DNA from: an uncultured Bacilli bacterium
GTDB lineage: Bacteria; Bacillota_I; Bacilli_A; RF39; UBA660
Length of the DNA stretch: 33,729 nucleotides
Assembly: GCA_949841325.1 (NCBI GenBank)
Contig: CATKZK010000012.1
Span: 1-33,729 of the forward strand
Reading direction: 5' to 3'
The position numbers and the translations under genes are program-made. Below the pieces are notes generated by a model that was not told where the DNA came from, made no database searches, and saw only the letters and a program-made list of their open reading frames with translations. This document shows, one piece after another, positions 1 to 7,956 of the stretch. How positions within the stretch are numbered: the first letter of the stretch is position 1; the number at the start of each line of letters is the position of its first letter.

Positions 1-465
1 GATACTTTAGGTATGAAATCAGGTACTTTGAATAATGATGGAAAACATTCAGTAATTTACCGAGGAATCGAAGATATTACAGGAAATGTTAATCAGTGGA
101 TAGATGGAATTAACGTAAGAAATTATATTCCATATGTTAATTACAATTCAGAAACATATGCTGTAAATGTCTTCGACGGAGATTATCAACCATTAGCGTA
201 TACGGCTTCTCCTAATAATGGTTATATAAATAAAATGGGATATGATCCCGAACATCCATTATTTCCTATTCCAACTGAAACAAATGAAAAAACAGGGATT
301 ATTCTTGATTGGTATGGAGTAAACACAGGAGATCGAGTAGCTCTTGTTGGGGGATATTATGAAGCAGATAAAGATTATAGTGGTGGCATGTTCTATTGGT
401 CATTATATAATGCTTATACCTATACAAATGTAAGATGTGGTGCGCGTCTTCTTCGCTATGTATAA
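1..465 (+). CDS. C-terminal part of a surface/phage-type protein with a lectin-like (FGE-sulfatase-like) domain, 5' truncated
   Basis: The reading frame is open from base 1, so the gene starts outside the window and only about 154 C-terminal residues are seen. The segment GIEDITGNVNQWIDGINV and the ending GGYYEADKDYSGG...CGARLLRYV resemble the C-terminal C-type-lectin or formylglycine-enzyme-like domains of many Firmicute surface and phage tail proteins (GNVWEW-type motif, then a GG..Y..G...W region and a G.RLL ending). That family link is from memory and was not searched. No transmembrane or sortase signal is visible in the part present. A hairpin terminator follows the stop. The domain type is used for ligand binding and, in some phages and bacteria, is the target of diversity-generating retroelements, but no such element is visible here. 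Function beyond binding or adhesion cannot be stated. Confidence 0.55.
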   Translation, partial: DTLGMKSGTLNNDGKHSVIYRGIEDITGNVNQWIDGINVRNYIPYVNYNSETYAVNVFDGDYQPLAYTASPNNGYINKMGYDPEHPLFPIPTETNEKTGIILDWYGVNTGDRVALVGGYYEADKDYSGGMFYWSLYNAYTYTNVRCGARLLRYV

Positions 466-500
466 TAAGATAACCAATAGTAATGTTAAAGTTGTAAGAT

Positions 501-536
501 AAAAGTAGACATAAAAAAGATGTGTTTACTTTTTTT
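501..536 (+). terminator. Rho-independent terminator
   Basis: AAAAGTAGACA at 501-511 pairs with TGTTTACTTTT at 523-533 (one G-T pair), and the stem runs into a T tract. It closes the transcription unit of the left-edge gene. Confidence 0.75.
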
Positions 537-540
537 ATGA

Positions 541-574
541 AACAGTTTTCAATTTCTTCAAACTGTTATATAAT
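541..574 (+). promoter_or_regulatory. Promoter with overlapping inverted repeat, upstream of the amidase gene
   Basis: TTTTCA (546-551), 17 bp, TATAAT (569-574) form a good promoter. A perfect 8-bp inverted repeat, AACAGTTT (541-548) and AAACTGTT (560-567), covers the -35 and most of the spacer. That is a plausible operator position. No T tract follows, so a terminator is unlikely. The regulator is unknown. Confidence 0.55.
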
Positions 575-595
575 GATAATACGGAGTTGGTTGTA

Positions 596-2296
596 ATGAA
601 AATGCTCAGAATCTTTTTTATTGGAATTACGGTATTTATTGTTGCTACAATTATAGGTGTTGAAAATCTTCTTAATAGTACAGCAATATTAAAAAACTTT
701 AATATCCTATCTGTTGAAAATAAATCAACAAAATTTACTGTAGAAGTAGAACCTGTTAAAGCAGCTGTCGAATATAAAATTACGATTATTAGTGATGATG
801 AACGTAAGGTATTTGAAACAACGACAAAAGAACCAAAAACAGAGATTGAACTAACAAATTTAGTTCATAATAAAGAGTATTCTTTGATGGTCTATGCGAT
901 TGATTCAGTAGGAGATAGTAGACCTGCAAATAAAGACTATACTTTTATTTGGAATGAGCCAAGCATTAAAAGAAATGTCTCTATTTTATTAGAAAACAAA
1001 GATTATACATTACCTATATTAGGTGATTTAAGTAGTGGGAAATATTCGATAGTAATAAAAAAGGGAGAAGACGTTGTTATTAATGAACCTTTAAATAAAA
1101 ATGAATATGTCTTTGATAGCAAATATTACAAAGATGAAGTTGTTAAATATGATGTCAATATCATGAATGAAGATACTGTAATTGATTCGATAGCATTGTT
1201 TAATAAACAGAACCCCATAACAGATATAAAAATTACGTCGTTAGAAGAAAATCAGGTGCTTCCTTTAAATGATGTTCCCTTATTATTTGACGGGGGTGAT
1301 TATGCAAATGAATATTCCATTCAAATTTATGAAGAAGGAAAGCTTTTAAAAGAAACAAGTACAACTAAAAAACAAGTGATTATTTCTAAAGATTTTTTCT
1401 CTATATCTAAAAAGTATACATTTAAGGTTATCGCTAAATATGAAAAATTTGAGAAGAATGCAGAAATAACAATTCTGATGAGTGATAAAGAACAATTACA
1501 TCCTGTGTATACTTCAAACAATTGGAAGTATGTAAAAAAGGGAAGTAAGATAACACTTACTTGTAGAGATACAGATGCTTTGATTTATTACACATTAGAT
1601 GGCAAATCTCCCGAGAGTTTTGGTACTCTTTATACAGAACCAATTACCATTGATAAAGATGTGACACTTAAAACAGTTGCCGTTAATGATAAAAAGTATA
1701 ATAGTATTATTAAGAGTTATGATATTCATGTAGGTGAAAAAAAGGAACTTAAGGTCTATATTAGTCCATCGAATCAACATCGCAATTTAGGAGTGAGTGA
1801 AGTAGGATTTACAAACGAAATGGATGAGATGAATGATGTTGCGAACTATGTAATAGAGCGATTAGAAAACTTTGGTGTAAAGGTGTATCGAAATAATTCA
1901 AGTGGAAATATTAATTTATGGTTAAAAGATAGTAATTACTATGGTGTTGATTTGCATTTAGCGATACATTCTAATGCCTCTAATGAACATGATAATTATG
2001 GAGTTGAGACATGGATTCATAGTGAAGAATCAAATACTTTCAGTTTAGGAAATATTATTCAAGAGAATTTAGCAAGTATTTATCCTTATAAGGAATTAAA
2101 AAATTACAATCGTGGAGTGAAGTATGCAAATGGAGCATTAGGCGAAGTGAATGATCAATATTTGTCATTTGGTATATTAGTTGAAATAGCACATCATGAC
2201 TACAAAAATGATGCTTTATGGATGATGCAAAATAAAAAATTAATTGGTTATAATCTAGCAGATAGTATACTAAAATATTATCAAGTTATAGACTAA
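596..2296 (+). CDS. Membrane-anchored N-acetylmuramoyl-L-alanine amidase (Amidase_3) with Fn3-like and chitobiase C-terminal-like domains
   Basis: The start at 596 is set by CGGAG at 582-586; an in-frame TTG at 587 sits on top of that site. The 566-residue product begins with one hydrophobic helix (about residues 5-25, signal or anchor). Two or more beta-rich Fn3-like modules follow (about 35-290). Then comes a segment with YYTLDGKSPESFGTLYTEPI, typical of the chitobiase/beta-hexosaminidase C-terminal domain (about 310-380). The C-terminal 180 residues resemble zinc amidases that cleave the MurNAc-L-Ala bond: HLAIHSNAS supplies a metal histidine and LVEIAHHD the catalytic glutamate. The usual DPGHGG motif is replaced by SPSNQHRN, which keeps a histidine. 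A role in wall turnover or cell separation at the outer surface is inferred. The gene is monocistronic, with its own promoter and terminator. Confidence 0.8.
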   Translation: MKMLRIFFIGITVFIVATIIGVENLLNSTAILKNFNILSVENKSTKFTVEVEPVKAAVEYKITIISDDERKVFETTTKEPKTEIELTNLVHNKEYSLMVYAIDSVGDSRPANKDYTFIWNEPSIKRNVSILLENKDYTLPILGDLSSGKYSIVIKKGEDVVINEPLNKNEYVFDSKYYKDEVVKYDVNIMNEDTVIDSIALFNKQNPITDIKITSLEENQVLPLNDVPLLFDGGDYANEYSIQIYEEGKLLKETSTTKKQVIISKDFFSISKKYTFKVIAKYEKFEKNAEITILMSDKEQLHPVYTSNNWKYVKKGSKITLTCRDTDALIYYTLDGKSPESFGTLYTEPITIDKDVTLKTVAVNDKKYNSIIKSYDIHVGEKKELKVYISPSNQHRNLGVSEVGFTNEMDEMNDVANYVIERLENFGVKVYRNNSSGNINLWLKDSNYYGVDLHLAIHSNASNEHDNYGVETWIHSEESNTFSLGNIIQENLASIYPYKELKNYNRGVKYANGALGEVNDQYLSFGILVEIAHHDYKNDALWMMQNKKLIGYNLADSILKYYQVID

Positions 2297-2302
2297 ATTG
2301 TC

Positions 2303-2330
2303 GAAAGCCTTTTCAAGGTTTTCTTTTTTT
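2303..2330 (+). terminator. Rho-independent terminator after the amidase gene
   Basis: GAAAGCCTT pairs with AAGGTTTTC across a TTC loop (one G-T pair), followed by a run of T. Confidence 0.75.
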
Positions 2331-2342
2331 CTTATAGTAAGT

Positions 2343-2438
2343 ATGGTGATGCTTATGGAAAAAGTAAATAAGATGTTTGAGGAAATGCTCAATCAAGTTG
2401 ATGAAGTAAAAATATTATTGGAAAGTACTTTAAAATAA
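2343..2438 (+). CDS. Possible 31-codon small ORF
   Basis: An open frame of 31 codons (27 if started at 2355) lies between the amidase terminator and the next promoter. It would encode an amphipathic, Glu/Lys-rich helix ending in EVKILLESTLK. There is no convincing Shine-Dalgarno site or separate promoter. It may be a small protein, a remnant or chance. Confidence 0.2.
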   Translation: MVMLMEKVNKMFEEMLNQVDEVKILLESTLK

Positions 2439-2473
2439 GTTCTTTTCTTTTTTTCGATATACAAAACAAATGT

Positions 2474-2503
2474 TTGACTTTTCTGTTTTGGCTATGTTAT
2501 AGT
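2474..2503 (+). promoter_or_regulatory. Sigma-A-type promoter
   Basis: TTGACT (2474-2479), 18 bp, TATAGT (2498-2503), directly upstream of the RBS AGGAGGG (2512-2518) of the lipoprotein gene. Confidence 0.7.
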
Positions 2504-2526
2504 GGCATTACAGGAGGGTAAAAAAA

Positions 2527-3132
2527 GTGAAAAGAGCAATAATAGGTGGAATCATTTTTATATTTATGACAGGCTGTGGTAAAGTAGTAAAACAGGAGAT
2601 CACATATCCTCATTATGATGCTATTCCAACGAGTGTTACGAGTATAAAGAAAAAAGAATCTAAGAAGGTAAGAGAAACAACTTATAAGAAAAAGACGGTG
2701 GATAAAACAACAAAGATAAAAAAAGGAATAACAACAAGTATAAGGGAGAAAAATTCTTTAGAAAATAAATGGTTAGAACTAAAAAAACAATACCCAGAAG
2801 GAATGTCTTGGACAGAAGAGAATGTTTATGAATGGCAGGGGGGAATTTGGAAGAAAGGTTATGGGTGTGCAGCGTTTGCTTTTTTATTGAGTGATGCATT
2901 ATATGGGAAAAAGAAAGCAGAAAAAAGATTTGATTTTAATCATATTGAAGTTGGCGATGTCATAAGAATTTTGGAAGATACTCATTTTGTTGTGGTATTA
3001 GAAGTACACAAAAATCATCTAGTCGTAGCAGAGGGAAATTATAATGGAAAAGTGCATTGGGGAAGAAAAATAATGCGAGCAGATATTGGAAAGGAGAAAG
3101 ATTATATTTTAAAAAGAAAAGATAAATCGTGA
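2527..3132 (+). CDS. Lipoprotein with CHAP/NlpC-like cysteine amidase domain
   Basis: A GTG start is placed by AGGAGGG 8 bp upstream. The N-terminus is a lipoprotein signal: a hydrophobic stretch to FMTGC, with Cys17 as the lipidated residue. A Lys/Thr-rich linker (about 20-75) resembles a flexible tether on the outer surface. The C-terminal domain (about 80-195) has WTEENVYEWQGGIW, then YGCAAFAFLLSDALYG with the likely nucleophile cysteine, THFVVVLEV with the likely histidine, and EGNYNGKVHWGR. This block is common in secreted Firmicute cysteine amidase/peptidase-like proteins. A peptidoglycan-related substrate is inferred. The upstream gene is also a wall hydrolase but has its own promoter. 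The gene ends in TGA, evidence that UGA is a stop in this organism. Confidence 0.7.
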   Translation: MKRAIIGGIIFIFMTGCGKVVKQEITYPHYDAIPTSVTSIKKKESKKVRETTYKKKTVDKTTKIKKGITTSIREKNSLENKWLELKKQYPEGMSWTEENVYEWQGGIWKKGYGCAAFAFLLSDALYGKKKAEKRFDFNHIEVGDVIRILEDTHFVVVLEVHKNHLVVAEGNYNGKVHWGRKIMRADIGKEKDYILKRKDKS

Positions 3133-3181
3133 GGAAAGACTTTTTCTTCAATACACTCCCTTTATAGGAACTAAAATTAAA

Positions 3182-3210
3182 TTGACTTTTAGAGCAATAT
3201 ACTCTAAAAT
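3182..3210 (+). promoter_or_regulatory. Promoter of gpsB-rnpB region
   Basis: TTGACT (3182-3187), 17 bp, TAAAAT (3205-3210), followed by the gpsB ribosome binding site. Confidence 0.7.
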
Positions 3211-3234
3211 AATACTATAAGAAGGGTGAAGTAT

Positions 3235-3576
3235 ATGTATAATGAAAAGTTGTTTTTAACCCCACAAGAGATTCTTGAAAAAGAGTTTAAAGTGGACGCG
3301 AAAGGATATCGTCCGCAAGAGGTTGATAAATTTCTTGATATGGTTATTCGTGATTATACTGAATTTATGAATATTATTAAAAAGTTACAAAAAGATAACA
3401 AAATGTTAGCAGAAGATAATGCAAAACTTAAAGCTGAATATCGTAAGTTAAAAGCAGTGATTGATTCAGCAAATGATACGACTTCATCAGGTGGAAATTC
3501 AACACATTTTAGTAATTTGGACCTTCTTAAAAGAATTAGCAATTTAGAAAAAGTTGTCTATGGAAAAGAAGAATAA
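3235..3576 (+). CDS. gpsB: GpsB/DivIVA-family cell division regulator
   Basis: The start ATG at 3235 is chosen because GAAGGGTGA (3221-3229) is a well-placed ribosome site; a GTG at 3226 lies inside it. The 113-residue product has the DivIVA lipid-binding N-terminus: LTPQEILEKEFKVDAKGYRPQEVDKFLDMVIRDY matches the family pattern (F....GY...EVD.FLD.V..DY). A coiled coil (about 35-75), a Ser/Gly/Asn-rich linker and a short C-terminal helix (LLKRISNLEKVVYG), as in GpsB trimerisation domains, follow. In the family it links penicillin-binding proteins and other cell-wall proteins to the division septum. The adjacent RNase P RNA gene is a neighbour pair also known in Bacillus, which supports GpsB rather than DivIVA itself. 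Confidence 0.88.
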   Translation: MYNEKLFLTPQEILEKEFKVDAKGYRPQEVDKFLDMVIRDYTEFMNIIKKLQKDNKMLAEDNAKLKAEYRKLKAVIDSANDTTSSGGNSTHFSNLDLLKRISNLEKVVYGKEE

Positions 3577-3921
3577 CATGGAGGCAAACGCGGCATTTTA
3601 ACAATGTTGAGGAAAGTCCATGCTCGCACAATCTGTGATGATTGTCCTGTTCGTGCTAGAGGAATCAATAACTCTAGGTAAGCATTGCTTAACGGCTCCG
3701 AAATAACCTGAAATGGTTAAAGTAGGTATAAAAGTGCCAAAGAGACGAGTTACTTGGGAAACTGAGTAGGTGGAACGTGGTAAACCCCGCGAGCGAGAAA
3801 CCCAAATTTGGTAGGGGAGTTTTTGCAAACGAAAGATAAGGGAGCAAAAGACCAGCAATGGTAGATAAATGTTTGCCGCCTATTTATAATAGGAACAGAA
3901 CATGGCTTATGAAGTGTTATT
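3572..3921 (+). ncRNA. rnpB: RNase P RNA (bacterial type, probably class B)
   Basis: Core landmarks are readable in order: GAGGAAAGTCCATGCTCGCAC near 3610-3630, GGTAAACCCCGCGAGCGAGA near 3780-3800, and ACAGAACATGGCTTA near 3896-3910. The ends are proposed from helix P1, AATAACA (3572-3578) pairing with TGTTATT (3915-3921); mature ends may differ by a few bases. The RNA is the catalytic subunit that removes 5' leaders from pre-tRNAs. The 5' end overlaps the gpsB stop codon, so the two are probably co-transcribed from the promoter at 3182. It fills the apparent coding gap between 3577 and 3944. Confidence 0.95.
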
Positions 3922-3944
3922 TTTTATTAAAGGAGTGATTTCTT

Positions 3945-4418
3945 TTGATTGAAACGGGAGAAACCTTAAAACGTTCGAGAGAAGTTGCAGGAATATCATT
4001 AGAGGAAGTTAGTACAGATTTATCAATTCCTGTTTTGTATTTAGAACAAATAGAAGATGGTTCAATTGGATCATTTGATAATATCTACGAATTAAAGCAA
4101 ATGATTTTAAATTATGCCAAATATTTAGGTTTAAATACAGAAGAAGTAACAAAAAAATTTAATGAGTATATGTTTGATTATACGAGTAAAATACCGATGA
4201 ATGAGATTGAAAAAGCTGTAAGAAAGCAACAAAAAAAGCTGGAACTTGAAGAAAAAATTGCATCTCCCTACACAAGGGTTTATCCAAAAGAGAAAACATT
4301 ACCTTATATATTAGCAGCAATTGGAATTTTAGTTTTGGTCATTCTTGCTGTGTTATGGAGTGTAAAACAAATTACGATTGATAATAGAAGTACTGAAGTG
4401 ATTAGCTTCTTTAAATAG
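3945..4418 (+). CDS. RodZ-like HTH membrane protein
   Basis: The product has 157 residues if the TTG at 3945 is used; AGGAGTGA (3930-3937) supports it and no ATG precedes the conserved start of the domain. Residues 1-75 form a helix-turn-helix of the HTH_25 type (GETLKRSREVAGISLEEVSTDLSIPVLYLEQIEDG), as in RodZ/YmfM. A charged segment follows, then one transmembrane helix (about 123-143) and a short 14-residue outer tail. The extracellular domain found in long RodZ proteins is missing. RodZ links MreB to the membrane in rod-shaped cells. The gene sits 10 bp before pgsA, which matches the ymfM-pgsA-(cinA)-recA order of Bacillus. Whether this short form acts in cell shape is inference. Confidence 0.75.
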   Translation: MIETGETLKRSREVAGISLEEVSTDLSIPVLYLEQIEDGSIGSFDNIYELKQMILNYAKYLGLNTEEVTKKFNEYMFDYTSKIPMNEIEKAVRKQQKKLELEEKIASPYTRVYPKEKTLPYILAAIGILVLVILAVLWSVKQITIDNRSTEVISFFK

Positions 4419-4428
4419 GAGGATACTT

Positions 4429-5022
4429 ATGAATTTACCGAATCGAATTACAATGACAAGAATTTTTTTAGCAATTTTATTAATCATTTTTATGATATTT
4501 CCTTTTGATTTATGCGGTATTTATTTTCCACAGTATCAAGTATTTGGTAGTTTAACCATTAGCATCCAATATATTATTGGAGGAATTGTCTTCTTAGTTG
4601 CCTCTGTTTCTGATTTTTTAGATGGAAATATTGCAAGGAAGAGGAAATTAGTAACAGATTTTGGAAAAGTGATGGACGCTATTGCTGATAAGGTACTAGT
4701 AAATGGGTTGCTTGTTGTTTTGGCTTGTAATGGAGTTATAAACGTGGCGATTCCTGTCATTATCATTACACGAGATATTTTTGTAGACTCTATTAAAATG
4801 GTAGCAGGGTCAAAAGGGAAAGCTGTTGGAGCATCTATTTTGGGAAAACTTAAAACAATTTGTATGATGTGTGGCTTAACTCTAACATTCTTTTATAATT
4901 TGCCTTTTGAACTATTTAATGTAAATGTTGCAACTGGTCTATTATACGTAGCCACTGTTCTTTCTGTTATCTCAGGGATTCAGTATTACCAAGTTAATAA
5001 AGAATTTTTTAAAGAAAAATAA
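4429..5022 (+). CDS. pgsA: CDP-diacylglycerol-glycerol-3-phosphate 3-phosphatidyltransferase
   Basis: A 197-residue integral membrane enzyme that makes phosphatidylglycerol phosphate from CDP-diacylglycerol and glycerol 3-phosphate, the first committed step to phosphatidylglycerol. The CDP-alcohol phosphotransferase signature is complete: DFLDGNIARKRKLVTDFGKVMDAIADK (D..DG..AR........G...D...D), about residues 62-88. The opening LPNRITMTRIF is typical of PgsA. About five hydrophobic segments span the protein. It follows the rodZ-like gene by 10 bp with RBS AGGAGG, so the two form one unit. A hairpin terminator follows. Confidence 0.93.
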   Translation: MNLPNRITMTRIFLAILLIIFMIFPFDLCGIYFPQYQVFGSLTISIQYIIGGIVFLVASVSDFLDGNIARKRKLVTDFGKVMDAIADKVLVNGLLVVLACNGVINVAIPVIIITRDIFVDSIKMVAGSKGKAVGASILGKLKTICMMCGLTLTFFYNLPFELFNVNVATGLLYVATVLSVISGIQYYQVNKEFFKEK

Positions 5023-5033
5023 AATAATGAAAA

Positions 5034-5060
5034 AGATTACGAGTAATTCGTGATTTTTTT
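5034..5060 (+). terminator. Rho-independent terminator after pgsA
   Basis: ATTACGA pairs with TCGTGAT (one G-T pair) across GTAAT, followed by seven T. Confidence 0.7.
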
Positions 5061-5106
5061 GTGTATATAAATAATAGGGGAATGAAAAAATGATGAAAAC
5101 AAATTG

Positions 5107-5159
5107 TGTACAATTGTTCGTAAAAAGTGTTGACAAAGAAAATAACTATTTGTTACAAT
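5107..5159 (+). promoter_or_regulatory. recA promoter with candidate LexA box
   Basis: TTGACA (5130-5135), 18 bp, TACAAT (5154-5159). Just upstream, TGTACAATTGTTCG (5107-5120) resembles the Gram-positive LexA/DinR box CGAACNNNNGTTCG, with differences in the left half-site only. LexA control of recA is expected from the family; no lexA gene lies in this window. Confidence 0.55.
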
Positions 5160-5186
5160 TAAGATGTAACTAAAAGGAGAATTAGA

Positions 5187-6206
5187 ATGAAAGCAAAAGA
5201 AGTAAATCAAGATAAAGATAAAGCCTTAGAACAAGTAATGGCAGAGATAGAAAAACAATTTGGAAAGGGAGCGATCATGAAACTTGGCAGTGATTCTCAT
5301 ATGGAAATTGAAGCTGTTCCAAGTGGCTCTTTGACTTTAGATATTGCTTTAGGAGTAGGAGGATTTCCAAAGGGGAGAATCATTGAAGTTTATGGGCCTG
5401 AATCATCAGGAAAAACGACTATTGCTCTTCAAGCAGTAGCAGAAGTCCAAAAGCGTGGGGGAAGAGCTGCCTTTATTGATGCTGAGCATGCTTTAGATCC
5501 CGTTTATGCTGCCAATTTAGGAGTTAATTTAGAAGAATTACTATTATCTCAACCTGACACAGGAGAACAAGCTTTGGAAATTTGTGAAGCTTTGGTTCGC
5601 AGTAATGCGGTATCTATAGTCGTAATAGACTCAGTAGCTGCGCTAGTTCCTCAAGCTGAAATAGAAGGTGAGATGGGCGATAGTCATGTTGGATTACAAG
5701 CAAGACTCATGTCACAAGCCCTAAGAAAGCTTTCGGGAATTATCAACAAAACAAATACCATTGCTATATTCATTAATCAGTTAAGAGAAAAAGTAGGTGT
5801 GATGTTTGGAAATCCCGAAACGACTCCTGGAGGAAGAGCATTAAAATTTTATGCTTCTGTTCGTTTAGATGTTAGACGTGGAGAACAAATTAAGATGGGA
5901 GATTCTGTGATTGGAAATCGCACTAATATTAAAGTAGTAAAAAATAAAGTGGCGCCTCCTTTTAAAGTGGCAACAGTTGATATCATGTATGGAGAAGGAG
6001 TTTCTTATGAAGGGGAACTTGTTGACTTGGCTGCTGAAATTGATGTTGTTGAAAAAAGTGGTGCTTGGTATTCTTACCATGGAGAAAAGATTGGACAAGG
6101 AAAAGAAAATGCGAAAATATTCTTAAAGAACAATCCAGAGCTTGCGGCTGAAATTGAGATGCAAGTTCGTGAACATCATGGAATAACTGAAAACGAAGCG
6201 AAATAA
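5187..6206 (+). CDS. recA: Recombinase RecA
   Basis: A 339-residue protein of typical RecA length. The Walker A motif GPESSGKTT (about residues 70-78), the segment [21 protein letters not shown] (Walker B and L1) and [22 protein letters not shown] (L2, ending in GGRALKFY) are intact. RecA forms filaments on single-stranded DNA, drives strand exchange and triggers LexA self-cleavage. The start is set by AAAGGAGAATTAG. It has its own promoter with a possible LexA box and its own terminator, so it is separate from the pgsA unit. The acidic tail is short (ENEAK). No intein or unusual insertion is seen. Confidence 0.98.
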   Translation: MKAKEVNQDKDKALEQVMAEIEKQFGKGAIMKLGSDSHMEIEAVPSGSLTLDIALGVGGFPKGRIIEVYGPESSGKTTIALQAVAEVQKRGGRAAFIDAEHALDPVYAANLGVNLEELLLSQPDTGEQALEICEALVRSNAVSIVVIDSVAALVPQAEIEGEMGDSHVGLQARLMSQALRKLSGIINKTNTIAIFINQLREKVGVMFGNPETTPGGRALKFYASVRLDVRRGEQIKMGDSVIGNRTNIKVVKNKVAPPFKVATVDIMYGEGVSYEGELVDLAAEIDVVEKSGAWYSYHGEKIGQGKENAKIFLKNNPELAAEIEMQVREHHGITENEAK

Positions 6207-6208
6207 AA

Positions 6209-6240
6209 AAAAGTTTCACATCATAGGTGAAGCTTTTTTT
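6209..6240 (+). terminator. Rho-independent terminator after recA
   Basis: AAAGTTTCAC pairs with GTGAAGCTTT (one G-T pair), followed by a T run. Confidence 0.8.
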
Positions 6241-6274
6241 CGTTCCTGAAAGTACTTTTGAGTCTATCTTTTTA

Positions 6275-6303
6275 TTGAGTATTTATTGAATATAGGTTAC
6301 AAT
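6275..6303 (+). promoter_or_regulatory. Promoter of the thioredoxin-fold gene
   Basis: TTGAGT (6275-6280), 17 bp, TACAAT (6298-6303). Confidence 0.55.
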
Positions 6304-6324
6304 TAAATTATGAGGTGATAACAA

Positions 6325-6939
6325 ATGGATAAGAAAAAAGGAATAGCGATGACGATTGCGGCGGTTCTTGTATGTGTTGCATCCATTATTGGAGTGTATA
6401 CCTTTCCTAAAAAGGGAGAAGAGCAAAAAGAATTGACAGATGCTTTAAAGTTTAAAGAGGAATATCCTAGTATTTCGGAAGACAATGTTTTTGTCTATCG
6501 TGATTATGAAGAGATTGTTAAAATTATGGAACATGGGACAGGCGTTGTTTATTTAGGTTTTCCTGAATGTCCTTGGTGTCAAAGTTATGTCGTCTATTTA
6601 AATGAAGTAGCCAAAGAAGAGGGATTAGATCGTATTTACTATTATAATATGAGAGAAGATCGCAAAGAAAATAATGAACAATATCAAAAATTAGTTTCTA
6701 TTTTGAAGGGAAAGTTACAATACGATGAAGAAGGAAATGAGCGTATTTATACTCCAAATGTTTCTTTTCACATTGAGGGAGATATTATTGGAAATGACTA
6801 TGAAACTTCAAAAGATACGCATGATTTAGAAAAGCCAGAAGATTATTGGACAGAAGAAGAGGTAAAAGATTTAAAGAAGACTTTAAAAAGTTATATGAAA
6901 AAAGTCGTCGATGCTAAGACTTGTAATGAATGCAATTAG
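6325..6939 (+). CDS. Membrane-anchored thioredoxin-fold protein (CPWC)
   Basis: A 204-residue protein started by GAGGTGATAAC. An N-terminal helix (about 7-26) anchors it with the rest outside the membrane. The domain GVVYLGFPECPWCQSYVVYLNEVA carries a CPWC redox motif (about 86-89) at the end of a beta strand, as in thioredoxin-fold thiol oxidoreductases. YTPNVSFHIEGDIIG supplies the expected cis-proline region and following strand. The C-terminus ends in CNECN, a second cysteine pair of unknown role. Electron transfer to or from exported proteins is inferred; no partner such as CcdA lies nearby. The family resembles the thioredoxin-like bacteriocin/transport accessory proteins of Firmicutes. 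Confidence 0.75.
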   Translation: MDKKKGIAMTIAAVLVCVASIIGVYTFPKKGEEQKELTDALKFKEEYPSISEDNVFVYRDYEEIVKIMEHGTGVVYLGFPECPWCQSYVVYLNEVAKEEGLDRIYYYNMREDRKENNEQYQKLVSILKGKLQYDEEGNERIYTPNVSFHIEGDIIGNDYETSKDTHDLEKPEDYWTEEEVKDLKKTLKSYMKKVVDAKTCNECN

Positions 6940-6958
6940 AGAAGAAATTCTCTTTTTT
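6938..6958 (+). terminator. Rho-independent terminator
   Basis: AGAGAA (6938-6943) pairs with TTCTCT (6948-6953) across GAAA, then a T tract. It overlaps the stop codon of the thioredoxin-fold gene. Confidence 0.7.
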
Positions 6959-7004
6959 CTTGAATTATAAACAAAAAGTGTTAAACTAAGATTTAGGAGG
7001 GTTT

Positions 7005-7898
7005 ATGGCAGAATTAGAAGAAATAAAAAAGAGTTTAGAGGAAAAGAGAAAAACTGTTCCTGAAGGGGAACCTTCAAAAGAAATGGAAATGCTTGCCTCT
7101 ATAATCGAAAGTGATAAAACAAAAGAAGAGAAGATATCTGAAATTGAATATTTGTTATTAGTTATGAAGACTATGATCGATGATTATTTAAATGAAGCAA
7201 AGGAATATCGGGAGAAGAATAAAAAAGTGCTTCAAGAAAAACGACGCTTGTATCGAGAGTTAAACAAAGCAAAAAAGAGTATTCAAGAAGAAATTCAGGA
7301 GTGCATACAAGCTTGTTCGACTTTATTTAAGCAACAAGAGATACGAATCAAAGAAGTAGCGAATGAAATGAATCGGTTGAGAAAAGAGATTCAAAAATGT
7401 CATGCAGCACTTGCAGAAATTAAAGATTTAAAAGCAGTCAAACCATTAAAAATGACAACAAGTGAAAGAAGAAAAGCTAAAAAAGTAAATTACTATTATA
7501 AGATAATGGAGGAGTTGCTTGTGGATGACCTCAACTACTTTATGATTAAGGCTTTAATAGAAATAAATCCAAATTTTAGAAATGCAAGATCTGAAGACCG
7601 TGGAGAACATATTCTTTGTAAGATTATAGACTGTTTAATTCGCGATCTGAAATTAGAAATTGCAAATGTCAAAAAAGAAGTACTTCATGTAGATTATTAT
7701 CTTGCTTTGTATCGCTTATTTTTAAAAAGTCCATTAAATTTACACTATGGTGAAACGAGATTTATTAAGGAAAAACATGAGTACATCATAAATTTACTTG
7801 AACAAGATGGAAAGACTTTTGAAATTCCAGAAGTGAAAAAGAAAGAAGAACTTCTTGCTGAGACCGATTTAAATGAATTAATGAAATTTAAAAGGTAA
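7005..7898 (+). CDS. Unknown coiled-coil protein
   Basis: A 297-residue cytosolic protein with strong RBS AGGAGGG (6994-7000). I do not recognise the family. Residues 1-150 are highly charged and strongly coiled-coil in appearance (EEKRKTVPEGEPSKEME..., LREKNKKVLQEKRRLYRELNKAKK, NRLRKEIQKCHAALAEIKDL). The second half (about 160-297) is a mixed helical domain with YYYKIMEELLVDDLNYFMIKALIEINPNF and a regularly spaced Leu/Ile pattern. There is no signal peptide or membrane helix. The next gene starts in another frame about 60 bp downstream without its own promoter, so the two are probably one transcription unit and may act together. Confidence 0.75.
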   Translation: MAELEEIKKSLEEKRKTVPEGEPSKEMEMLASIIESDKTKEEKISEIEYLLLVMKTMIDDYLNEAKEYREKNKKVLQEKRRLYRELNKAKKSIQEEIQECIQACSTLFKQQEIRIKEVANEMNRLRKEIQKCHAALAEIKDLKAVKPLKMTTSERRKAKKVNYYYKIMEELLVDDLNYFMIKALIEINPNFRNARSEDRGEHILCKIIDCLIRDLKLEIANVKKEVLHVDYYLALYRLFLKSPLNLHYGETRFIKEKHEYIINLLEQDGKTFEIPEVKKKEELLAETDLNELMKFKR

Positions 7899-7956
7899 TA
7901 GAGTAAATTTAGCAACTGATTTTTTAAAAAACGTTGAAGCGAATATTCAAAATTAT

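Noticed and set aside
2527-3132. Mycoplasma-type genetic code (UGA read as Trp)
   Set aside because: Several genes end cleanly in TGA (for example at 3130-3132 and 23707-23709) and Trp is encoded by TGG.
5983-6219. Antisense open frames in recA
   Set aside because: They lie opposite a highly conserved coding sequence and have no ribosome site.
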